This document shows, piece by piece, positions 43,337-58,013 of a DNA stretch of 64,000 bases. Numbering within the stretch: position 1 is the first letter of the stretch; each line of letters starts with the position of its first letter. This DNA is from Coptis chinensis (lineage: Eukaryota > Streptophyta > Magnoliopsida > Ranunculales > Ranunculaceae), in assembly GCA_015680905.1 (NCBI GenBank), contig CM027378.1, positions 6,367,001 through 6,431,000 of the forward strand, given 5' to 3'. Both the position numbers and the translations under genes were made by a program. The notes beneath the pieces were generated by a model that was not told the origin of the DNA, searched no databases, and saw only the letters and a program-made list of their open reading frames with translations.

Positions 43337-43532
43337 ATAGAGGTGCCGCCAGCCCAAGCAGTAGTGCAACGCATGAGCGACACATGAGAACCCCAACAGC
43401 AAGCTGTTGTGATGGGAACTCCCCCAACAAAAATTAATTTAATATCGTGTGAGCCAATGGCTCACATATCGATATTAAACCGATAAGAACAGATACTACA
43501 CTTGATCTTAGCCAAAAGGCCGAGAAAGGTAT
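43337..43532 (-). ncRNA. U2: U2 spliceosomal snRNA, copy 3 (variant in stem IIa)
   Basis: The 5' end is at 43532. It differs from the other copies in stem IIa: the + strand reads atatcgatattaaaccgat where the others have atatcagatattaaactgat, so CAG became CG and CTG became CCG. It also has tgccgcc for tgcgcc near the 3' end. AUCG and CGAU can still pair. The changes may be sequence errors. The promoter has one T fewer in its TATA region; its element is at 43597-43607. Confidence 0.9.
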
Positions 43533-46299
43533 GCTTTAAACCATTTCATAGACTTGTTTTTATACTAGACTTGTCCCTCTTATCCCGTTCTTCCAGCAGT
43601 GTGGGACTAAAAATGCATCTCAAGTTTGATAGTTAGAACTGCCACGTGCTCATTTTCGTGCAACTGTGTTCAAGCCTAGTTTTCGAACATTTAGAATGAG
43701 ATTGAGTATTTTTGTAAAACATAAGAAAGTAAGTTCTGTGTGTTAGCTTTTCAACACAAAAAGCCTCGATACATTTGGACACCTGTGGAAAGCGTTGTGT
43801 CATTCGGAAGATAGTCCGTCAGAAATCTAGTTTGCTGAAAATTAGGATTTTTACCGTTTTTCGACCTAAGTTTTCTTCTAGATGAACTGAGATTGGGACT
43901 TTGAGTTCAACATGAAAAAGTATATCTACATATCTTAGTTTCTAAATATTTAAGTTACATATCATTTGAATGAATGTAGAAAAAAAATTATAGCATTGAC
44001 TATGTGGTGATTTCCAATCTTGAAAGATTTGGATAATGAGGCGCTTTTTGAGCAAAAGTCACCACTACACTACACTATATTATATATTAGTTATTAGTTA
44101 TTAGTTATTAGTTATTGTGATAATTAACTATATATGTACAATGTTAGTACTTAATTAATTATATAATGATTGTGGTAGTTTAAAATATATTCGAGACATT
44201 TAACTAATGCGTTATTCTTGATTGAACCTTTTAATATTTATGATTTATATAATGAATAATGAGGTGAGTTGATTGGTTATTGTGTTTAGAATCTTTATTA
44301 ATGATTCTATTGCTTGAGACGATGTATATTTTATAATATAATGAAAATATTATAATAAATGATAACTTTTGATTGTTAAAATCTGGTATAAAAATATCCG
44401 GTGAAAATTTAATGTGTCGCCCACATCTTTAGATCTCTCCACGCCTCTGTGATGAAAAGAAATGTTTATGACTAATGATGTCATGTGAAAAGCCGCCTTA
44501 GAGAGGAACTAAGGTATTCGCCTTGCGGGTGGACTGTATTCCTTGAATGTACGGGAATGTAGGTGGGTATTCCTTGAATGTGGCGGGAATGATCCAAGGT
44601 ATTCATTGAATGTGCCATGAATGACCTGTTAGTGTTATAATAAGTATTCCTTGAATGTGGCGGGAATGACCTAAAGTATTCATTGAATGTGTCATGAATG
44701 ACCTGTTAGTATTATGATGGGTATTCCTTGAATGTGGTGGGAATGACCCAAGGTATTCATTGAATGTGTCATGGATGACTTAATATTTTGTTATGCCTAA
44801 AGGAGGCTTTGTGATTATGTGTATGGAAAGCCCAGAGATGGTTGTGACTCACAAGTTACGAGTTTACAAGATGAAAGTATGTTTCCTGGAGGCGATATCC
44901 CGCTTAGGACATATATTTTGTAGTGATACTCGGTGTGAGTGAGACACACGGTATGTATGATTTGGCAAATGTGTGTAGTGCAAATCGTGGAATAGGAACT
45001 AAAAAATTGGGCTGTGTCTTTTTAATAAATAAGTCAACGAGATATTTAATAAGTAAAGTAAAATATTGATTTTAACATTATGATGGAGTTATTGCATATG
45101 ATGTATATGATTTATTATGAGAAATATATACGTGGTTTGTATAAGTTGATACTCACAAAGGATGAATCTACTCCTTGGGTGTGATATTTTCCTGTTCTCA
45201 TAAGTAGGCGAAAGTGGTTTTAAGTAAAAGTATATGAATTGTGTGATGTTATAGATGTGAAGTGTGGTGTGAATAATATTAGTAAATGATTGTGATTTCT
45301 ATGTATGATCGCTGAAATGACTATAACTTGATATGTTATTACGAAAATATTAATGACTTGTGATAGTCTGAGATCTATGGTTATGCACGCAAAAACTTTA
45401 TGACGTAATGATATCATATGAATAACTACCCTTGATATAGGTATTATGATAAGTGGTATTCCCTGAATATGCGGGACGAACCATATTATATCAATTAGAC
45501 TTAAATGTCTTAAATGAGGTTTGGTTATGAATGGAAATTTGACTGGCTGAGATAAATCATTTTATTGTGATGTCTAACTCTGTTTTGCAGGAGGATATGA
45601 TCTATTAATCTTTTTCTAGCAGGACGTAAATATCCTAGCCTAAGACGGTGTGTTGGCTTAAAGGTAAGGTATACCAAACTCATATTTAGTTAGATTATCA
45701 TATGTGCATTTAATCAATGGAATGTAAGTGGTATTTATGTTGTGAGTTATTTTGAAAAGTGGGAATGATGAGTACTATTATATGAGATTCTTTGAATTTG
45801 TATATTGGTGGTGAAATCTTATTTGGGAAGAAACTATTCGCCATTTTGGAAAACGGAACTATATTGTCTTTCAAGTTGAAATGGTTGGTAATGTTATATT
45901 TGAAAGATTATTATATATATTTTGTTGTTAGTCTACTCATACCAGTAAATTCAATTTGCTAACCCATGTTTGTTTTGTTTTGCAACGTAGGTGTGTTCTT
46001 GGGAACATAAATGGTGGAGTGCAGTGAATAAGGACACGTGATTTGGAGTTGCTCTTGGAGTCTTCTGGTTTAAGATTTTCTGAAAGGTACAGTTTTGTTT
46101 TGAGACAGATGTAATAGAGTTGGTTTGTTTCTTTGTAGTTTAATAATGTGATTTAAGGATTATTCTTTTTAGTTTTCTTTTGATTTCAGTTTTGTATATA
46201 TCGTGTTTGATAACAGGATTATGGGTTTTGTTTCACCCTAGATTTCACGATAATTGAATATAATTGTTTTAAATATTGTCTGAAAATTTGGGATGTGAC

Positions 46300-46755
46300 A
46301 GGTATGCTGACAAAATGAGAACCGAGAGGTCTTTTGAAGTGGGAGACTTGGTTTATCTCAGATTACAACCTTACAGGCAAACTTATGTGGTTGTTCAAAA
46401 GAACCTTAAGCTTGGTGCTAAATTCTATGGACCCTTTGAGGTGATTGTCAAGGTAGGATTGGGTAGCATATAAATTGCGATTACCACATGGATCAAAAAT
46501 TCATCCTATTTTTCATGTGTCACAATTGAAAAGAAATTGGGCAATGTAGTAACACCAATGCCTCACTTACCTATGGTTGATTCGAAGGACATATGCTAGT
46601 GGAACCGATCGCCCGTATTGGCTAGGAGGATGATACGAAACACAAGAAAGCAGTTGCACAAGTGCTTATCCATTGGTCTAACACATTTCCTGAGGGCGCC
46701 ACCTGGGAAGATTGGACTCATATTGCAACCAACTTCCCAAATTTTAATCGTTAAG
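46300..46755 (+). pseudogene. Gypsy integrase C-terminal fragment, unit 3
   Basis: Open in its first part (YADKMRTERSF to FEVIVKVG), then shifted by ggattgggtagc in place of ggacaggtagc and by further small indels (ttcgaaggac, gatcgcccgtattgg). Confidence 0.8.
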
Positions 46756-47266
46756 GACAAGAATGTTTAAAAGGGAAGGTATTGTCATGACAATAATTAA
46801 CCAATTGTCATTTCATTACTTCAATACATATCATCAAATAATTAAGAAACAACAATTGGTTATTCGGTCATTCCCTAACAAGACTGGCCAAAGGTAACAC
46901 GGATCGACACAAGACATTGATGTTCTCAGGAAATGGATATACTTCCTTTGAGGCCCAGTAGAGCACCAAAAGTAAGTCAAAACATACCATATGTTTCCCT
47001 CCGGCTGCAAATTACATAAAAATCAACACAGATGGAGGAAGAGGAAACCCAGAACTGTTCTGCGGTAAATGATGATAATGATATATACTAGCAAAGCTTG
47101 AAGATGCACTAGATGTCGTTGTTAATGCATCGTAGGAAAGGAGTACCCTAAAGTAGACACTACTGTAAGCACAAAATTTGTACTGGTTAAACCTTAATTC
47201 AAAGTTTCAAACTGCGGACATTAAAACTCTTATATAGAACGAGAATAAATTTTGGATTTTGTGTTG

Positions 47267-47467
47267 ATAGAGGTGCGCCAGCCCAAGCAGTAGTGCAACG
47301 CATGGCATGAGCGACACATGAGAACCCCAACAGCAAGCTGTTGTGATGGGAACTCCCCCAACAAAAATTAATTTAATATCGTGTGAGCCAATGGCTCACA
47401 TATCAGATATTAAACTGATAAGAACAGATACTACACTTGATCTTAGCCAAAAGGCCGAGAAAGGTAT
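47267..47467 (-). ncRNA. U2: U2 spliceosomal snRNA, copy 4
   Basis: The 5' end is at 47467. Identical by eye to copy 2, including the longer acgcatggcatgagcg segment. The upstream sequence element is at 47533-47543. Confidence 0.95.
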
Positions 47468-50234
47468 GCTTTAAACCATTTCATAGACTTGTTTTTTATA
47501 CTAGACTTGTCCCTCTTATCCCGTTCTTCCAGCAGTGTGGGACTAAAAATGCATCTCAAGTTTGATAGTTAGAACTGCCTGTGCTCATTTTCTGTGCACT
47601 GTGTTCAAGCCTAGTTTTCGAACATTTAGAATGAGATTGAGTATTTTTGTAAAACATAAGAAAGTAAGTTCTGTGTGTTAGCTTTTCAACACAAAAAGCC
47701 TCGATACATTTGGACACCTGTGGAAAGCGTTGTGTCATTCGGAAGATAGTCCGTCAGAAATCTAGTTTGCTGAAAATTAGGATTTTTACCGTTTTCGACC
47801 TAAGTTTTCTTCTAGATGAACTGAGATTGGGACTTTGAGTTCAACATGAAAAAGTATATCTACATATCTTAGTTTCTAAATATTTAAGTTACATATCATT
47901 TGAATGAATGTAGAAAAATTATAGCATTGACTATGTGGTGATTTCCAATCTTGAAAGATTTGGATCACGAGGCGAGTTTGAGCAAAAGTGCAGCCACTAC
48001 ACTACACTATATTATATATTAGTTATTAGTTATTAGTTATTAGTTATTGTGATAATTAACTATATATGTACAATGTTAGTACTTAATTGTATACGTGATT
48101 GTGGTAGTTTAAAATATATTCCCGAGACATTTAACTAATCGTTATTCTTGATTGAACCTTTTAATATTTATGATTTATATAATGAATAATGAGGTGAGTT
48201 GATTGGTTATTGTGTTTAGAATCTTTATTAATGATTCTATTGCTTGAGACGATGTATATTTTATAATATAATGAAAATATTATAATAAATGATAACTTTT
48301 GATTGTTAAAATCTGGTATAAAAATATCCGTGAAAATTTAATGTGTCGCCCACATCTTTAGATCTCTCCACGCCCTCTGATGATGAAAAGAAATGTTTAT
48401 GACTAATGATGTCATGTGAAAAGTCGCTTTAGAGAGGAACTAAGGTATTCGGCTTCTGGTGGATGAATTTGTATTCCTTGAATGTACGGGAATGTAGGTG
48501 GGTATTCCTTGAATGTATGGAATGATCCAAGGTATTCATTGAATGTGCCATGAATGACCTGTTAGTGTTATAATAAGTATTCCTTGAATGTGGCGGGAAT
48601 GACCTAAAGTATTCATTGAATGTGTCATGAATGACCTGTTAGTATTATGATGGGTATTCCTTGAATGTGGTGGGAATGACCCAAGGTATTCATTGAATGT
48701 GTCATGGATGACTTAATATTTTGTTATGCCTAAAGGAGGCTTTGTGATTATGTGTATGGAAAGCCCAGAGATGGTTGTGACTCACAAGTTACGAGTTTAC
48801 AAGATGAAAGTATGTTTCCTGGAGGCGATATCCCGCTTAGGACATATATTTTGTAGTGATACTCGGTGTGAGTGAGACACACGGGTATGTATGATTTGGC
48901 AAATGTGTGTAGTGCAAATCGTGGAATAGGAACTAAAAATTGGGCTGTGTCTTTTAATAAATAAGTCAACGAGATATTTAATAAGTAAAGTAAAATATTG
49001 ATTTTACGTATGATGGAGTTATTGCATATGATGTATATGATTTCTTATGAGAAATATATACGTGGTTTGTATAAGTTGATACTCACAAAGGATGAATCTA
49101 CTCCTTGGGTGTGATATTTTCCTGTTCTCATAAGTAGACGAGTGGTTTTTAAGTAAAAGTATATGAATTGTGTGATGTTATAGATGTGAAGTGTGACTGT
49201 GAATAATATTAGTAAATGATTGTGATTTCTATGTGACTGCGAAATGACTATAACTTGATATGTTATTACGAAAATATTAATGACTTGTGATAGTCTGAGA
49301 TCTATGGTTATGCACGCAAAAACTTTATGACGTAATGATATCATATGAATAACTACCCTTGATATAGGTATTATGATAAGTGGTATTCCCTGAATATGCG
49401 GGACGAACCATATTATATCAATTAGACTTAAATGTCTTAAATGAGGTTTGGTTATGAATGGAAATTTGACTGGCTGAGATAAATCATTTTATTGTGATGT
49501 CTAACTCGTTTTGGGGAGGATATGATCTATTAATCTTTTCTCAGGGGGCGTAAATATCCTAGCCTAAGGCGGTGTGTTGGCTTAAAGGTAAGGTATACCA
49601 AACTCATATTTAGTTAGATTATCATATGTGCATTTAATCAATGGAATGTAAGTGGTATTTATGTTGTGAGTTATTTTGAAAAGTGGGAATGATGAGTACT
49701 ATTATATGAGATTCTTTGAATTTGTATATTGGTGGTGAAATCTTATTTGGGAAGAAACTATTAGCCATTTTGGAAAACGGAACTATATTGTCTTTCAAGT
49801 TGAAATGGTTGGTAATGTTATATTTGAAAGATTATTATATATATTTTGTTGTTAGTCTACTCATACCAAGTAAATTCAATTTGCTAACCCATGTTTGTTT
49901 TGTTTTGCAACGTAGGTGTGTTCTTGGGAACATAAATGGTGGAGTGCAATGAATAAGGACACGTGATTTGGAGTTGCTCTTGGAGTCTTCGGTTTAAGAT
50001 TTTTCGAAAGGTACAGCTTTTGTTTTGGAGACGGATGTAATAGAGTTGGTTTGTTTCTTTGTAGTTTAATAATGTGATTTAAGGATTATTCTTTTAGTTT
50101 TCTTTTGATTTCAGTTTTGTATATATCGGTGTTTGATAACAGGATTATGGGTTTTGTTTCACCCTAGATTTCCACGATAATTGAATATAATTGTTTTAAA
50201 TATTGTCGAAAATTTGGGATGTGATGTATATTCG

Positions 50235-50681
50235 ACAAAATGAGAACCGAGAGGTCTTTTGAAGTGGGAGACTTGGTTTATCTCAGATTACAACCTTACA
50301 GGCAAACTTATGTGGTTGTTCAAAAGAACCTTAAGCTTGGTGCTAAATTCTATGGACCCTTTGAGGTGATTGTCAAGGTAGGGACGGGTAGCATATAAAT
50401 TTGCGATTACCACATGGATCAAAAATTCATCCTATTTTTCATGTGTCACAATTGAAAAGAAATTGGGCAATGTAGTAACACCAATGCCTCACTTACCTAT
50501 GGTTGATTCTGAAGGACATATGCTAGTGGAACTGATCGCCGTATTGGCTAGGAGGATGATACCGAAACACAGTAAAGCAGTTGCACAAGTGCTTATCCAT
50601 TGGTCTAACACATTTCCTGAGGGCGCCACCTGGGAAGATTGGACTCATATTGAAACCAACTTCCCAAATTTTAATCGTTAA
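50235..50681 (+). pseudogene. Gypsy integrase C-terminal fragment, unit 4
   Basis: The upstream junction is altered (gatgtgatgtatattcgac). A frame break at gtagggacgggtagc is followed by a clean open end ([20 protein letters not shown] to NFPNFNR, 50463-50681). Confidence 0.8.
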
Positions 50682-51158
50682 GGACAAGAATGTTTAAAAG
50701 GGAAAGTATTGTCATGACAATAATTAACCAATTGTCATTTCATTACTTCAATACATATCATCAAATAATTAAGAAACAACAATTGGTTATTCGGTCATTC
50801 CCTAACAAGACTGGCCAAAGGTAACACGGATCGACACAAGACATTGATGTTCTCGGAAATGGATATATACTTCACGAGGCCTAGTAGAGCACCAAAAGTA
50901 AGTCAAAACATACCATATGTTTGATGGAGGAAGAGGAAACCCAGAACTGTTCTGCAGTAAATGATGATAATGATATATACTAGCAAAGCTTGAAGATGCA
51001 CTAGATGTCGTTGTTAATGCATCGTAGGAAAGGAGTACCCTAAAGTAGACACTACTGTAAGCACAAAATTTGTACTGGTTAAACCTTAATTCAAAGTTTC
51101 AAACTGCGAACATTAAAACTCTTATATAGAACGAGAATAAATTTTGGATTTTGTGTTG

Positions 51159-51354
51159 ATAGAGGTGCGCCAGCCCAAGCAGTAGTGCAACGCATGAGCG
51201 ACACATGAGAACCCCAACAGCAAGCTGTTGTGATGGGAACTCCCCCAACAAAAATTAATTTAATATCGTGTGAGCCAATGGCTCACATATCAGATATTAA
51301 ACTGATAAGAACAGATACTACACTTGATCTTAGCCAAAAGGCCGAGAAAGGTAT
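51159..51354 (-). ncRNA. U2: U2 spliceosomal snRNA, copy 5
   Basis: The 5' end is at 51354. All landmarks are intact: branch-site segment, stem IIa, Sm site and terminal stem. The upstream sequence element is at 51420-51430. Confidence 0.96.
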
Positions 51355-54118
51355 GCTTTAAACCATTTCATAGACTTGTTTTTTATACTAGACTTGTCCC
51401 TCTTATCCCGTTCTTCCAGCAGTGTGGGACTAAAAATGCATCTCAAGTTTGATAGTTAGAACTGCCTGTGCTCATTTTCTGTGCACTGTGTTCAAGCCTA
51501 GTTTTCGAACATTTAGAATGAGATTGAGTATTTTTGTAAAACATAAGAAAGTAAGTTCTGTGTGTTAGCTTTTCAACACAAAAAGCCTCGATACATTTGG
51601 ACACCTGTGGAAAGCGTTGTGTCATTCGGAAGATAGTCCGTCAGAAATCTAGTTTGCTGAAAATTAGGATTTTTACCGTTTTCGACCTAAGTTTTCTTCT
51701 AGATGAACTGAGATTGGGACTTTGAGTTCAACATGAAAAAGTATATCTACATATCTTAGTTTCTAAATATTTAAGTTACATATCATTTGAATGAATGTAG
51801 AAAAAATTATAGCATTGACTATGTGGCTGATTTCCAATCTTGAAAGATTTGGATACGTAGGCAGTTTTGAGCAAAAGTGCAGCCACTACACTACACTATA
51901 TTATATATTAGTTATTAGTTATTAGTTATTAGTTATTGTGATAATTAACTATATATGTACAATGTTAGTACTTAATTGTATACGTGATTGTGGTAGTTTA
52001 AAATATATTCCCGAGACATTTAACTAATGCGTTATTCTTGATTGAACCTTTTAATATTTATGATTTATATAATGAATAATGAGGTGAGTTGATTGGTTAT
52101 TGTGTTTAGAATCTTTATTAATGATTCTATTGCTTGAGACGATGTATATTTTATAATATAATGAAAATATTATAATAAATGATAACTTTTGATTGTTAAA
52201 ATCTGGTATAAAAATATCCGTGAAAATTTAATGTGTAAGCCCACATCTTTAGATCTCTCCACGCCTCTGTGATGAAAAAGAAATGTTTATGACTAATGAT
52301 GTCATGTGAAAAGCCGCCTTTTAGAGAGGAACTAAGGTATTCGCCTTGCGGGTGGACTGTATTCCTTGAATGTACGGGAATGTAGGTGGGTATTCCTTGA
52401 ATGTGGCGGGAATGATCCAAGGTATTCATTGAATGTGCCATGAATGACCTGTTAGTGTTATAATAAGTATTCCTTGAATGTATGGGAATGACCTAAAGTA
52501 TTCATTGAATGTGTCATGAATGACCTGTTAGTATTATGATGGGTATTCCTTGAATGTGGTGGGAATGACCCAAGGTATTCATTGAATGTGTCATGGATGA
52601 CTTAATATTTTGTTATGCCTAAAGGAGGCTTTGTGATTATGTGTATGGAAAGCCGGAGATGGTTGTGACTCACAAGTTACGAGTTTACAAGATGAAAGTA
52701 TGTTTCCGGAGGCGATATCCCGCTTTAGGACATATATTTTGTAGTGATACTCGGTGTGAGTGAGACATGCGGTATGTATGATTTGGCAAATGTGTGTAGT
52801 GCAAATCGTGGAATAGGAACTAAAAATTGGGAACGTGTCTTTTAATAAATAAGTCAACGAGATATTTAATAAGTAAAGTAAAATATTGATTTTACATGAT
52901 GATGGAGTTATTGCATATGATGTATATGATTTCTTATGAGAAATATATACGTGGTTTGTATAAGTTGATACTCACAAAGGATGAATCTACTCCTTGGGTG
53001 TGATATTTTCCTGTTCTCATAAGTAGACGAGTGGTTTTTAAGTAAAAGTATATGAATTGTGTGATGTTATAGATGTGAAGTGTGACTGTGAATAATATTA
53101 GTAAATGATTGTGATTTCTATGTGACTGCGAAATGACTATAACTTGATATGTTATTACGAAAATATTAATGACTTGTGATAGTCTGAGATCTATGGTTAT
53201 GCACGCAAAAACTTTATGACGTAATGATATCATATGAATAACTACCCTTGATATAGGTATTATGATAAGTGGTATTCCCCGAATATCTTGGATCTAACCA
53301 TATTATATCAATTAGACTTAAATGTCTTAAATGAGGTTTGGTTATGAATGGAAATTTGACTGGCTGAGATAAATCATTTTATTGTGATGTCTAACTCGTT
53401 TTGCCGGAGGATATGATCTATTAATCTTTTTCGCAGGGACGTAAATATCCTAGCCTTAAGACGGTGTGTTGGCTTAAAGGTAAGGTATACCAAACTCATA
53501 TTTAGTTAGATTATCATATGTGCATTTAATCAATGGAATGTAAGTGGTATTTATGTTGTGAGTTATTTTGAAAAGTGGGAATGATGAGTACTATTATATG
53601 AGATTCTTTGAATTTGTATATTGGTGGTGAAATCTTATTTGGGAAGAAACTATTCGCCATTTTGGAAAACGGAACTATATTGTCTTTCAAGTTGAAATGG
53701 TTGGTAATGTTATATTTGAAAGATTATTATATATATTTTGTTGTTAGTCTACTCATACCAAGAATTCAATTTGCTAACCCATGTTTGTTTTGTTTTGCAA
53801 CGTAGGTGTGTTCTTGGGAACATAAATGGTGGAGTGCAGTGAATAAGGACACGTGATTTGGAGTTGCTCTTGGAGTCTTCTGGTTTAAGATTTTCTGAAA
53901 GGTACAGTTTTGTTTTGAGACAGATGTAATAGAGTTGGTTTGTTTCTTTGTAGTTTAATAATGTGATTTAAGGATTATTCTTTTTAGTTTTCTTTTGATT
54001 TCAGTTTTGTATATATCGCGGTTTGATAACAGGATTATGGGTTTTGTTTCACCCTAGATTTCACGATAATTGAATATAATTGTTTTAAATATTGTCTGAA
54101 AATTTGGGATGTGACAGG

Positions 54119-54575
54119 TATGCTGACAAAATGAGAACCGAGAGGTCTTTTGAAGTGGGAGACTTGGTTTATCTCAGATTACAACCTTACAGCAAACTTA
54201 TGTGGTTGTTCAAAAGAACCTTAAGCTTGGTGCTAAATTCTATGGACCCTTTGAGGTGATTGTCAAGGTAGGGACGGGTAGCATATAAATTGCGATTACC
54301 ACATGGATCAAAAATTCATCCTATTTTTCATGTGTCACAATTGAAAAGAAATTGGGCAATGTAGTAACACCAATGCCTCACTTACCTATGGTTGATTCTC
54401 AAGGACATATGCTAGTGGAACCGATCGCCCGTATTGGCTAGGAGGATGATATACCAAAAACACAAGAAAGCAGTTGCACAAGTGCTTATCCATTGGTCTA
54501 ACACATTTCCTGAGGGCGCCACCTGGGAAGATTGGACTCATATTGAAACCAACTTCCCAAATTTTAATCGTTAAG
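54119..54575 (+). pseudogene. Gypsy integrase C-terminal fragment, unit 5
   Basis: The junction is normal (gacaggtatgctgac). A base is missing at ttacagcaaact, and further indels are at gtagggacgggtagc and gatcgcccgtattgg. Confidence 0.8.
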
Positions 54576-55055
54576 GACAAGAATGTTTAAAAGGGAAAGT
54601 ATTGTCATGACAATAATTAACCAATTGTCATTTCATTACTTCAATACATATCATCAAATAATTAAGAAACAACAATTGGTTATTCGGTCATTCCCTAACA
54701 AGACTGGCCAAAAGGTAACACGGATCGACACAAGACATTGATGTTCTCAGGAAATGGATATATATTCTTCCGAGGCCTAGTAGAGCACCAAAAGTAAGTC
54801 AAAACATACCATATGTTTGATGGAGGAAGAGGAAACCCAGAACTGTTCTGCAGTAAATGATGATAATGATATATACTAGCAAAGCTTGAAGATGCACTAG
54901 ATGTCGTTGTTAATGCATCGTAGGAAAGGAGTACCCTAAAGTAGACACTACTGTAAGCACAAAATTTGTAATGGTTAAACCTTAATTCAAAGTTTCAAAC
55001 TGCGAACATTAAAACTCTTATATAGAACGAGAATAAATTTTGGATTTTTGTGTTG

Positions 55056-55249
55056 ATAGAGGTGCGCCAGCCCAAGCAGTAGTGCAACATGAGCGACACA
55101 TGAGAACCCCAATAGCAAGCTGTTGTGATGGGAACTCCCCAACAAAAATTAATTTAATATCGTGTGAGCCAATGGCTCACATATCGAGATATTAAACCGA
55201 TAAGAACAGATACTACACTTGATCTTAGCCAAAAGGCCGAGAAAGGTAT
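55056..55249 (-). ncRNA. U2: U2 spliceosomal snRNA, copy 6 (variant)
   Basis: The 5' end is at 55249. Differences from the common sequence are atatcgagatattaaaccga in stem IIa, aatagcaag for aacagcaag, ctccccaac with one C fewer, and gcaacatgag with two bases missing. Most touch CAG, CTG or C-run sites. The upstream sequence element is at 55315-55325. Confidence 0.9.
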
Positions 55250-58013
55250 GCTTTTAAACCATTTCATAGACTTGTTTTTATACTAGACTTGTCCCTCTTA
55301 TCCCGTTCTTCCAGCAGTGTGGGACTAAAAATGCATCTCAAGTTTGATAGTTAGAACTGCCTGTGCTCATTTTCTGTGCACTGTGTTCAAGCCTAGTTTT
55401 CGAACATTTAGAATGAGATTGAGTATTTTTGTAAAACATAAGAAAGTAAGTTCTGTGTGTTAGCTTTTCAACACAAAAAGCCTCGATACATTTGGACACC
55501 TGTGGAAAGCGTTGTGTCATTCGGAAGATAGTCCGTCAGAAATCTAGTTTGCTGAAAATTAGGATTTTTACCGTTTTCGACCTAAGTTTTCTTCTAGATG
55601 AACTGAGATTGGGACTTTGAGTTCAACATGAAAAAGTATATCTACATATCTTAGTTTCTAAATATTTAAGTTACATATCATTTGAATGAATGTAGAAAAA
55701 ATTATAGCATTGACTATGTGGCTGATTTCCAATCTTGAAAGATTTGGATACGTAGGCAGTTTTGAGCAAAAGTGCAGCCACTACACTACACTATATTATA
55801 TATTAGTTATTAGTTATTAGTTATTAGTTATTGTGATAATTAACTATATATGTACAATGTTAGTACTTCATTGTATACGTGATTGTGGTAGTTTAAAATA
55901 TATTCCCGAGACATTTAACTAATGCGTTATTCTTGATTGAACCTTTTAATATTTATGATTTATTTAATGAATAATGAGGTGAGTTGATTGGTTATTGTGT
56001 TTAGAATCTTTATTAATGATTCTATTGCTTGAGACGATGTATATTTTATAATATAATGAAAATATTATAATAAATGATAACTTTTGATTGTTAAAATCTG
56101 GTATAAAAATATCCGGTGAAAATTTAATGTGTCGCCCACATCTTTAGATCTCCACGCCTCTGTGATGAAAAGAAATGTTTATGACTAATGATGTCATCAT
56201 GAAAAGCCGCCTTTTAGAGAGGAACTAAGGTATTAAGCCTTCTTGGGTGGATCAGTATTCCTTGAATGTACGGGAATGTAGGTGGGTATTCCTTGAATGT
56301 GGCGGGGAATGATCCAAGGTATTCATTGAATGTGCCATGAATGACTGTTAGTGTTATAATAAGTATTCCTTGAATGTAGGCGGGAATGACCTAAAGTATT
56401 CATTGAATGTGTCATGAATGACCGTTAGTATTATGATGGGTATTCCTTGAATGTGGTGGGAATGACCCAAGGTATTCATTGAATGTGTCATGGATGACTT
56501 AATATTTTGTTATGCCTAAAGGAGGCTTTGTGATTATGTGTATGGAAAGCCCAGAGATGGTTGTGACTCACAAGTTACGAAGTTTACAAGATGAAAGTAT
56601 GTTTTCGGAGGCGATATCCCGCTTAGGACATATATTTTGTAGTGATACTCGGTGTGAGTGAGACACACGGGTATGTATGATTTGGCAAATGTGTGTAGTG
56701 CAAATCGTGGAATAGGAACTAAAAATCGGTCGCGGTCTTTTAATAAATAAGTCAACGAGATATTTAATAAGTAAAAGTAAAAATATTGATTTTACGTATG
56801 ATGGAGTTATTGCATATGATGTATATGATTTCTTATGAGAAATATATACGTGGTTTGTATAAGTTGATACTCACAAAGGATGAATGTACTCCTTGGGTGT
56901 GATATTTCCCTGTTCTCATAAGTAGACGAGTGGTTTTTAAGTAAAAGTATATGAATTGTGTGATGTTATGGATGTGAAGTGTGACTGTGAATAATATTAG
57001 TAAATGATTGTGATTTCTATGTGACTGCGAAATGACTATAACTTGATATGTTATTACGAAAATATTAATGACTTGTGATAGTCTGAGATCTATGGTTATG
57101 CACGCAAAAACTTTATGACGTAATGATATCATATGAATAACTACCCTTGATATAGGTATTATGATAAGTGGTATTCCCGAATATGGGATCTAACCATATT
57201 ATATCAATTAGACTTAAATGTCTTAAATGAGGTTTGGTTATGAATGGAAATTTGACTTGCTGAGATAAATCATTTTATTGTGATGTCTAACTCTGTTTTG
57301 CAGGAGGATATGATCTATTAATCTTTTCTGCAGGGACGTAAATATCCTAGCCTAAGACGGTGTGTTGGCTTAAAGGTAAGGTATACCAAACTCATATTTA
57401 GTTAGATTATCATATGTGCATTTAATCAATGGAATGTAAGTGGTATTTATGTTGTGAGTTATTTTGAAAAGTGGGAATGATGAGTACTATTATATGAGAT
57501 TCTTTGAATTTGTATATTGGTGGTGAAATCTTATTTGGGAAGAAACTATTCGCCATTTTGGAAAACGGAACTATATTGTCTTTCAAGTTGAAATGGTTGG
57601 TAATGTTATATTTGAAAGATTATTATATATATTTTGTTGTTAGTCTACTCATACCAGTAAATTCAATTTGCTAACCCATGTTTGTTTTGTTTTGCAACGT
57701 AGGTGTGTTCTTGGGAACATAAATGGTGGAGTCAAATGAATAAGGACACGTGATTTGGAGTTGCTCTTGGAGTCTTCTGGTTTAAGATTTTCTGAAAGGT
57801 ACAGTTTTGTTTTGAGACAGATGTAATAGAGTTAGTTTGTTTCTTTGTAGTTTAATAATGTGATTTAAGGATTATTCTTTTTAGTTTTCTTTTTGATTTC
57901 AGTTTGTATATATATCGTGTTTGATAACAGATTATGGGTTTTGTTTCACCCTAGATTTCACGATAATTGAATATAATTGTTTTAAATATTGTCTGAAAAT
58001 TTGGGATGTGACA

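Noticed and set aside
43337-43532. Calling U2 copies 3 and 6 pseudogenes
   Set aside because: The promoters and most RNA landmarks are intact, and the changes fall in the site class suspected of consensus errors, so I kept them as variant genes.
56833-57132. A 99-codon ORF (- strand) repeated in several array units
   Set aside because: Composition is AT-driven, and its preservation follows from unit identity. No recognisable protein.
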